Assembly: GCA_028386065.3 (NCBI GenBank)
Contig: JAKUCV010004446.1
Coordinates: forward strand, 25,867 to 89,866
Length of the DNA stretch: 64,000 bases
Direction of reading: 5' to 3'
From: Turnera subulata
Taxonomy: Eukaryota > Streptophyta > Magnoliopsida > Malpighiales > Passifloraceae
Below are positions 57,244 through 64,000 of the stretch, one piece after another. A program made the translations under genes and the position numbers. The notes beneath the pieces are model-generated. The model saw only the letters and a program-made list of their open reading frames with translations, searched no databases and had not been told where the DNA came from. Every line of letters starts with the position of its first letter. Position 1 is the first letter of the stretch.

Positions 57244-58454
57244 GGGTTTTTGGGTTTTTTGGGCCCCCATGTTTAGTGGTTTGGCCAATTTGGTATCTTG
57301 ACATTTTGTTTGGTCGGGCATATACCCCGAGATTGCATGGGCAGGCCAAACGTAGACCCCTGGTCAGGCACCTGCTGACATGGAGGCTGCCCGGGTATTT
57401 GTGTGTGTTACTGTAGCAAAATGATGTCGTTTTAAGTGAGAAAACGTCACTATTTCATGCCACGTCGGACACATGTAGCTTAGTGGGGCCCACTTCACTC
57501 AAAGCCCCAAATTCTTCCCATTCCGAACCGAAACCGATCCGGACCAGGGTCTACGTTTGGCCTGCCCATGCAATATCAGGGTCTATGCCCGGCCAAAAAA
57601 AATTATCGGGGTACCAAATTGGCCAAACCACTAAACATGGGGGCCCAAAAAACCCAAAAATCCTTAAGAGTTAAAGTATTGGTTTTGGAAAAATAAGGGA
57701 AGTAAGATAATAAACTAACTCAATACATCTGGTTCAATAATCGTTCTTTCCAATTTATAATTTAAAATTGAATTTAAGTGAGAATTTATGCCACTATTGT
57801 ATAATTATTTTAAACTTTTTTCAAAAAATTAATTCTAGCACAAGATAGTAATTATAATAATAAATATTTATTTTCTAATTTTTTTACATTTGAGATTTGA
57901 TCTCGTTCTTTATTTATTATTATTATTAAAAAAATTTAGGTACTTTTTACAAATTTAGACCGGTAGGAGAGTTTAAATAGGAATTTTTAGAAATTAGTAT
58001 ATAAAAAATTAAAATTTTAAAAATAATAAAACCAGTATAATAAGGTGTATTTATTTAAAACCAAGTAAAACTTTTAGAAATTAAGTTTTACTCATTTTTA
58101 ATATTGTTAAAAATAAAATATGATTAAAAGGAAAAAAATGATTAAATAAATAATCAAAATCGGTATCCAACAAATTTCGGGTCTGTTAGGTGAAAAACCC
58201 GGGGTTGGTAGTATGCGGAGCCCACAAAGACACATGGATCCTACATGTCCAGCCAATCCTCTAAAACGACGTCGTTTTGCTACAGTAACATGCGCAAATA
58301 CCCCGGGCAGCCTCCACGTCAGCAGGTGCCTGACGAGGGGTCTACGTTTGGCCTGCCCATGCAATCTCGGGGTATATGCCCGGCCAAAAAAAAATGTCGG
58401 GGTACCAAATTGGCCAAACCACTAAACATGGGGGCCCGAAAAACCCAAAAACCC
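57244..58454. mobile_element. Non-autonomous TIR DNA transposon (Mutator-like candidate)
   Basis: Inverted arms of about 190 bp, 57244-57434 and 58262-58454, begin GGGTTTTTGGG and contain GGCCAATTTGGTA and CATGGGCAGGCCAAACGTAG. TGCAGATT is repeated directly at 57236-57243 and 58457-58464, 2 bp from the right end, compatible with an 8-9 bp target duplication. The interior is A/T-rich and has no transposase. Long TIRs suggest a Mutator-like non-autonomous element. Confidence 0.7.
57546..57662. repeat. Third, internal copy of the TIR
   Basis: It matches the outer about 115 bp of the right arm in the same orientation, so with the left arm it could define a smaller inner element of about 420 bp. 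Diverged by several substitutions. Confidence 0.75.
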
Positions 58455-58747
58455 ATTGCAGATTACTAGAACGAAAAGAAATATCTATTTTTAGAAATAA
58501 AAATTTTTGATAAAAGAAAATAATAAAATAAAAGAAAAAAATAATGATAAAAAATGTCTAGTTCGGGTTGGATTTCGATTAGGCTTTGAGTATCCATCGG
58601 GTTTCGGGTCGGTTATATGGAGAACCTTGATGAAAAAAACTGATACGTCAATGATTTCAAGGGTAAAATGGTCAAAATAACCAAAATAGGCTAATCGGAC
58701 TTAATTGAGGGATGAAATGTGACCAAATTAAAACACCGGTATGAATT
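58455..58747. other. Unassigned A/T-rich stretch
   Basis: A-rich DNA and a degenerate TCGGGTTGGATTTCG/GGGTTTCGGGTCGG duplication near 58562-58612. No gene seen. Confidence 0.3.
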
Positions 58748-59928
58748 GTGATAATCAAGAGCAACACAGGTACCAAAAAAGGCATTAGTCCATCGCCGGC
58801 CATTTTCCCTAGCCTCGCCGTCGAACAAAGAGGATTTAGTGAGAGTGCACCAAGAGCTCAGCAACAGCGGGTCACTTGGGCTGCGGCGGAGATCAAAGAG
58901 ATAAACCAGTTTATGGAAAGATCGAAAATGGTGAAACCAAGGACAATAGTGGAAGCAACAGTGGCTGGCCAGCAAACAGTTGTGCTTCAAACAATTTCCC
59001 CGGCTTATTACTATAAGAGGCCTCTAATGTCAAACGCACATGTTCAGTATGTAGCAACGACATTAGAAACCGGAAATGCTAGGCAATTGGTTGAACGGGA
59101 AAACCGGTCTATGGCCTTTCTCCAAACCAAAACGCCAATCTGGGGGCAGATTCAAACACACTAGGAGGGCAATAGGACAACACAAATGCCGGCTTTAGCC
59201 CCTTTCCCCGTTGCTGGAGGGACCGCCAATCAGGGGCATGTTGTGCCAATAAATGTTGCGGAGGCTCCCTTACCACCAGTCAACCAAGGGGGTAACGGCG
59301 CCAACCAAGAAGGCAACGACAACGACAATTGGAACCAACATCCAATGGGTCAGGGCTTAATAGCATGCCAGCCGTTGGGGGGATAACCCCCAGGCCTGCG
59401 GTCCATTCTGCAACCAATATTGTCCTCGGGCCTGTTGCAGTTCGATTTGTAGTACAACAACCCAAAGTTTAGCAACCTGCGGTGCTGTAACCTATAATTG
59501 CACAGCCCGCGGTCACTCAGCCTACAGTATATCAGCAGCCCGTACCACCGACCCCAGTCATACAACAGACCGCAGCTCAGCAACCCGTGGCCCAACAGCC
59601 TGCGCATCAGCAACCTGTGGTCCATCAGCCTGCGGCTCAACAACCTGCGATTCAACAGCTTGCGGTGCAATAACCTGCAGCCCAACAACTGGCAATTCAG
59701 CAACCTGTGGTTCAGATACTTGCGGTTGCTCAACTTGCGATATACCAGTAGCTTCCAGCCGCAATGCAACCTGTGGTTTCGCAGGCAGTGCAAGTGGGAG
59801 TGGCACCAGCCAATGCCACAGTAGCAGTCGTCCAACCCACCAACCAGTGGGACTTGGAGGGTAGGGAGAATGTGCATAATAGTACTGGAAATGGTAATGA
59901 AAATAACAAATGGAACCAGCTACCAACG
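58748..59928 (+). pseudogene. Broken ORF with Gln/Pro/Ala/Val-rich repeats
   Basis: An open piece, 58748-59164 (MIIKSNTGTKKGISPSPAIF, then EIKEINQFMERSKMVKPRTIVEATVAGQQ), ends in TAG and is followed by 59186-59386 with Asn/Gly-rich NDNDNWNQHP. From about 59455 to 59760, in one frame with several stops, 5-residue repeats of the form QQPAV/QQPVV are encoded by a 15-bp CAACARCCTGYGGYY-type minisatellite. A second NENNKWNQLP block follows just before the copia insertion. The Asn/Trp/Gln blocks recall gag proteins of LTR elements, but I cannot name the family. Confidence 0.4.
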
Positions 59929-61410
59929 TGTAAGTTTCCTAAGCTATATGACATTCATATACTAAGCACAACAAGCAGCAGAAATACGAAAACTTAACCA
60001 AGAACCACATGTGAAGCAATATAAACCGTATAACAATCTTACATACCTATAGCATTAAGAACTTTCACCCAACTTGTGTATGGAATCAGCAAGAGCTAGA
60101 CAACGTCCTGGCTCCTCTACGATATCCACACGAACCGTGATCAGCTTGGAGTCATCACACGAGTCAAGCCTCGAGCTCCCCGGACTGATGTGCAAGCAAG
60201 AGTGAACCGGGGCTATGTGTTTTTGGGTCTTTAGTTCTCTTCCTTCTTTCACAAAGAGGAAGAGAGGTTGAGAGGATGATGGAGAGGTCTGAAACTGATG
60301 CAAAAATGTGAGAGAGGCAGGAGAGTGATCTGATCACTTAACTTTTCCCCACTCCCATCCATAATGCATAAAGGATTAGCCTAATGGCCAACAAGGTGGA
60401 CCAATGGTGATGTCCATCATAACCATTGTCTCCCACTAAACACAATCAGACCACAATTCACCACAGCTCATGTCTGATCAATAATTCACTTAATTATTGA
60501 TCCCAAAACGACCCTGGTTCAACTATGGTCCAACCACGGTTCAACCACCTGCTCGAATCAACGGTTCTATGTGTGTGACCCTGTAGGCACTTGTAACGTC
60601 CGACAATAATTGTAAAATCCCATTTTACAATTATAAACAAAGAGCGGCGTCTAGCAACACATCATTGCTACCCGAACAACAAGATCAGTACTGATTCTAT
60701 ATGCCTCAGAACATGTCATCGTCCTTTCGTCCCATCATCAAAATCAAACACGAGACATGGAATATGCCAATCTCGTATAAGTTTAATCTATGTTTCTTGA
60801 TCCCCGAGTTAACTATATAAAACGGATACCCGTGATATCACCATATCACCTAATCCGTGCATGGCCATGCATTTAACAGTTCAACTCTATCAAGAAACCA
60901 TATGATAATATACCCGTTATATGGGTCGAACGAATCCCGTTTTGATCAATCAAAACCCACTACATACTCGTCATATACCCAATGATTACCCTTATATCCA
61001 CCCAGTAACGGGTGACTAGGAATAATATCAAAGCACATGATTCATATGTTGGATACCTTGACGATCTCAGGTCGAAGGACAATACATCTATAAGAAACAC
61101 TAATGACATACATATAACATTCCATGTAGTGTTCTTATGTGGGTCGGTCTGGTCCACAAGTTCTCTAACTTGTACCCGTATGTTGAATTCATATCACATA
61201 TAAATTCTCAACATACGCTAGTCTTAATTTATTATTACAACCCATCCGTAATAATAACCGACTAGGGACATTTAAGAAATATATCAAATATGAACTAGGG
61301 TTATAAATATGTGCAAGCAATTCTCTCATAATCATATTTATTGGAATAACCTCAAAGTATATACATGACTACAATCATCCATAGATTGGCTTTTGGGCAT
61401 ATAACTAACA
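59929..61410 (-). repeat. 3' LTR of the Angela-like element
   Basis: On the minus strand it starts TGTTAGTTATATGCCC at 61410 and ends GGAAACTTACA at 59929. It aligns from end to end with 12658-14160, including the GGTTCAACCATGGTTGGACC-type blocks. Confidence 0.93.
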
Positions 61411-61427
61411 ATCTCCCACTTGCACTA
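61411..61427 (-). promoter_or_regulatory. Polypurine tract
   Basis: AGTGCAAGTGGGAGAT on the minus strand directly precedes the LTR start, the standard copia plus-strand primer. Confidence 0.8.
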
Positions 61428-62358
61428 AAGCCAATCATACATGTATCTAATACCTATGGATGTGCAATGACCATCATGCTTCTGCTGCGTGAGTGGCTTC
61501 ATCAAGGGATCTGCTACATTGTTCTCGGAAGGAACTCTGCACAGCCTGACATCGCCTCTATCTATGATCTCTCGAATAAGATGATAGCGTCGGAGAATAT
61601 GTTTGGATCTTTGGTGGTATTTAGGTTCTTGAGCTTGTGCGATTGTTCCATTGTTGTCACAATAGAGCTCAATCGGACTCTCAATACTAGATACCATGCC
61701 GAGTTCAGTTACGAACTTCTTAATCCAAACAGCCTCTTTCGCTGCATATGAGGCTGCAATGTACTCAGCCTCGGTTGTAGAATCTGCAACTGTCTCTTGC
61801 TTAGAACTCTTCCAGCTTACAGCACCACCTCCAAGACAAAACACATATCCAGACTGCGATCTGAAATCATCCCTATCGGTTTGGAAGCTAGCATCTGTGT
61901 AACCCTTTATAACGAGCTCATCTACGCTTCCGTAAACCAGGAATGCATCCTTAGTCCTTCTCAAGTACTTAAGGATGTTCTTAACCGCTATCCAGTGACT
62001 CTCACCGGGATCAGATTGGTACCTGCTCGTGACACTCAGAGCATAAGCGACATCCGGTCGAGTACATAACATGGCGTACATGATAGATCCTATTGCCGAA
62101 GCATAAGGGATCTGACTCATCCACTCTCTCTCTTTAGATGTACTAGGACATTGACACTTTGAGAGAGAGACGCCATGTGACATAAGCAAAAATCCCTTCT
62201 CGGAATTCTCCATGATAAACCTCTTTAGCACCTTGTCAATATACGTACTCTGACTTAGCCCGAGAAGCCTTTTGGATCTTTCTCTATAGATCTTTATGCC
62301 TAACACATAGGAAGCTTCTCCTAAGTCCTTCATTGAGAAATTCTTTCCTAACCAAGCC
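61425..62358 (-). pseudogene. C-terminal RT and RNase H of the Angela-like element
   Basis: It is in frame with the RT piece upstream but separated by a TAG near 62364 where the family has a sense codon. It contains MKDLGEASYVLGIKIYRERS, PYASAIGSIMYAMLCTRPDVAYALS, the RNase H residues YTDASFQTDRDD, TTEAEYIAAS and YCDNNGTIAQA, and the terminal KHILRRYHLIREI and NNVADPLMKPL. The ORF ends a few bases from the polypurine tract. Catalytic Asp and Glu are present. Confidence 0.88.
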
Positions 62359-62366
62359 TTTACAGA

Positions 62367-62710
62367 CTATAGTGTCGGAATGTCATTCCCAATGAGCAGA
62401 ATGTCGTCAACATATAACAACAAGAAAACTACAGTGCTCCCACTAACCTTCTTGTAAACACATGGTTCATCTTCATTTTTGATGAAACCAAACTCTTTGA
62501 TTACATAATTAAAACGAAGATTCCAACTCCTTGAAGCTTGCTTAAGTCCATAAATGGACCTTTGCAATTTGCATACCATGTTGACATTCTTTGGATCGAC
62601 AAAACCCTCAGGCTGTGTCATATACACATCCTCTAAAAGATTTCCGTTAAGGAAAGCGGTTTTGACATCCATTTGCCATATCTCATAATCATGGTATGCG
62701 GCTATAACAA
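62367..62710 (-). pseudogene. Reverse transcriptase palm of the Angela-like element
   Basis: Coding similarity starts at [22 protein letters not shown] and runs through [30 protein letters not shown] and the intact catalytic YVDDILLIG. The first residues of this open frame (before about 62710) are the upstream exon read out of frame. The fingers part of RT, normally about 80 residues containing the KWVYKRK and KARLVAKG motifs, is deleted at the junction near 62705. Confidence 0.85.
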
Positions 62711-63220
62711 GGTCCATACCTTGTTTTGATACATGGATTCCATTTCCGAATTCATGGCTTCTAGCCACTTCTGCGAGTCCGGACCCGTAACGGCCTGCTG
62801 ATAGGTAGTGGGCTCATCATCATCTATGAGCATCACTTCACCGGTATGAGTCACGAGAAATCCATATCTCTCGGGCTCATGCCGAATCCTATCTGACCTA
62901 CGTGGTCTGTGTGTTACAGGAACAGGATTCTCGTCCACAACATCTTGTGGTTCCTGTTCTTGTTCCATCTCAGTCTCTAGGTCTCGAACTTCTTCGAGTT
63001 CTATTTTCCTCCCACTGATTCTTCTAGAAATAAACTGTCTTTCTAGAAAAATCGCAGTCCGAGCAACAAACACTTTGTGGTCGGTGGGATTATTGAAGTT
63101 ATACCCTTTAGTTTCCTTAGGGTAACCTACAAATAGGCACTTCTCAGATTTTGGGCCAAGTTTATCCGAAGCTTCACGTCTTACGTAAGCCTCACAACCC
63201 CAAATCCTCATAGAAGACAA
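62702..63220 (-). pseudogene. Integrase C-terminus and linker to RT
   Basis: It holds MRIWGCEAYVRREASDKLGPK, CLFVGYPKETKGY, an acidic linker (LETEMEQEQEPQD) and the RT entry [20 protein letters not shown], where it stops because of the RT deletion. It is in frame with the integrase piece upstream. Confidence 0.85.
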
Positions 63221-64000
63221 ATTGGGACACTTCCCAGTCTATATCTCATATGGCGTCTTTTCGACTGATTTAGACGGAACACGGCTAAGTGTAAAAGCAG
63301 CACTCAATAGTGCATGTCCCCAAAAGGAGGAAAGAAGGTCAGCTTGACTCATCATCGAACGAACCATGTCCAACAAGGTTCTGTTCCTCCTTTCGGATAC
63401 ACCATTCCATTGAGGCGTACCCGGTGGAGTGAGTTGTGATACTATACCACAATCCCTTAGGTAGTCAAGAAAACCTCGGTCTAAGTATTCACCGCCTCGA
63501 TCTGATCGAAGCATCTTAATACTTTTCCCGAGTTGATTCTGTACTTCATTCTTAAATTCTTTGAACTTTTCAAAGGATTCCGACTTGTGTCTCATTAGAT
63601 ACACATAGCCGTATCTACTGAAGTCATCCGTAAACGTAATGAAGTATTGAAAACCACCTCTAGCTTGTGTAGACATTGGTCCGCATACATCAGTATGTAT
63701 GAGACCTAATAAGTCCGAGGCTCTTTCACCTTTACCCTTAAAGGGAGCATTAGTCATTTTGCCTAACAAACATGACTCACATGTCTCATATGATTCAAAA
63801 CCAAATGAGTCTAGCAATCCATCTCTATGGAGTTGCGCAATGCGAGTTTCGTTTATATGGCCTAAACGACAATGCCAAAGGTAGGTTTCATTAGAATCGT
63901 TTATTCTAACCTTCTTCGTACTAACGTTATAGATCGGCATCTCAAGGTTTAGAACATACAATCCATTGCTTAAATTCGCACCACCATAATATACATCATT
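63221..64000 (-). pseudogene. Integrase of the Angela-like element, N-terminus outside window
   Basis: Open from the window edge to a TAG near 63239, at a position where Trp is conserved (TPYEI then stop). It has the pre-integrase zinc motif (LWHCRLGH, then CESCLLGK), and the DDE core: HTDVCGPM, LRSDRGGEYL and GVSERRNRTL. Only the single stop separates it from 63220. Confidence 0.88.

Larger units (their letters stand above)
59929..64000 (-). mobile_element. Angela-like Ty1/copia element, 3' part
   Basis: 3' LTR at 59929-61410, polypurine tract, then RNase H, RT and integrase reading left from the window edge. CAACG at 59924-59928 would be one target duplication; the other end is outside. 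pol carries two premature stops and a deletion. The solo LTR at 12658-14160 belongs to the same family. Confidence 0.9.

Noticed and set aside
59350..59877. 175-codon minus-strand open frame with Leu/Arg repeats
   Set aside because: Shadow of the 15-bp minisatellite that encodes the QP-rich repeat on the plus strand.
61365..61751. 128-codon plus-strand frame
   Set aside because: Antisense to the end of the Angela-like RNase H and overlapping the LTR boundary; no support.
1..64000. Host protein-coding genes, tRNA or rRNA genes
   Set aside because: No region reads as a multi-exon host gene, and no tRNA cloverleaf or rRNA segment was recognised by eye. A tRNA and homology search would be needed for certainty.

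Overview
The window is plant nuclear DNA from a dense, heterochromatin-like block of nested LTR retrotransposons. Evidence for a plant: several plant-specific LTR-retrotransposon lineages (Athila-like, chromodomain Tekay/Del-like and Tat/Ogre-like Ty3/gypsy; SIRE/Maximus-like and Angela-like Ty1/copia), a TIR transposon, and no single-copy host gene, rRNA or tRNA gene that I can recognise. The species cannot be read from the sequence; a flowering plant with a repeat-rich genome is the safest reading. Nearly every reading frame carries stops or frameshifts, so the coding entries are given as pseudogenes.

Layout. (1) 1-34251 is the 3' part of an Athila-like element (+): decayed gag, protease, integrase (RT/RNase H deleted), a post-pol ORF with its own TATA box, and a 3' LTR. 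A Tekay/Del-like element (-, 9207-34210, target duplication ATTAT) sits 36 bp from the end of that LTR. It contains a solo Angela-like LTR (12658-14160, duplication AGCTC), a SIRE-like copia element without pol (16699-25988, duplication CTCCC) and, in its 5' LTR, a related solo LTR (29823-32858, duplication ATGAG). (2) 34990-50023 is the 5' end of a Tat/Ogre-like element (-) with an accessory ORF1. ORF1 is split by a SIRE-like copia element (+, 35913-47804, duplication GAGAT/GGGAT), which itself holds a Tat-like LTR insertion (41977-about 43800). (3) 50024-53305 is tandem-repeat-rich DNA followed by another Tat-like LTR. (4) 53306-59928 holds a divergent Tekay-like LTR with PBS, an unassigned promoter/leader region, a TIR element (57244-58454) and a QP-rich broken ORF. 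(5) 59929-64000 is the 3' part of an Angela-like copia element (-), the same family as the solo LTR at 12658.

The most unusual content is in the two SIRE-like elements. The element at 16699-25988 carries about thirty pairs of the 12-bp palindrome AACATCGATGTT, 20-21 bp apart within a pair, the pairs mostly 73-75 bp apart in the LTRs, with poorly conserved spacers. The element at 35913-47804 has an analogous paired motif, ATTTGGCT then AGCCAAAT, with a 7-9 nt gap. The first element has also lost pol and carries, antisense, a gene-like unit (TATA, ORF with an endonuclease-like domain, AATAAA). TATA boxes 97-157 bp upstream of the accessory ORF start recur in four separate elements, which suggests that accessory ORFs are expressed from internal promoters.
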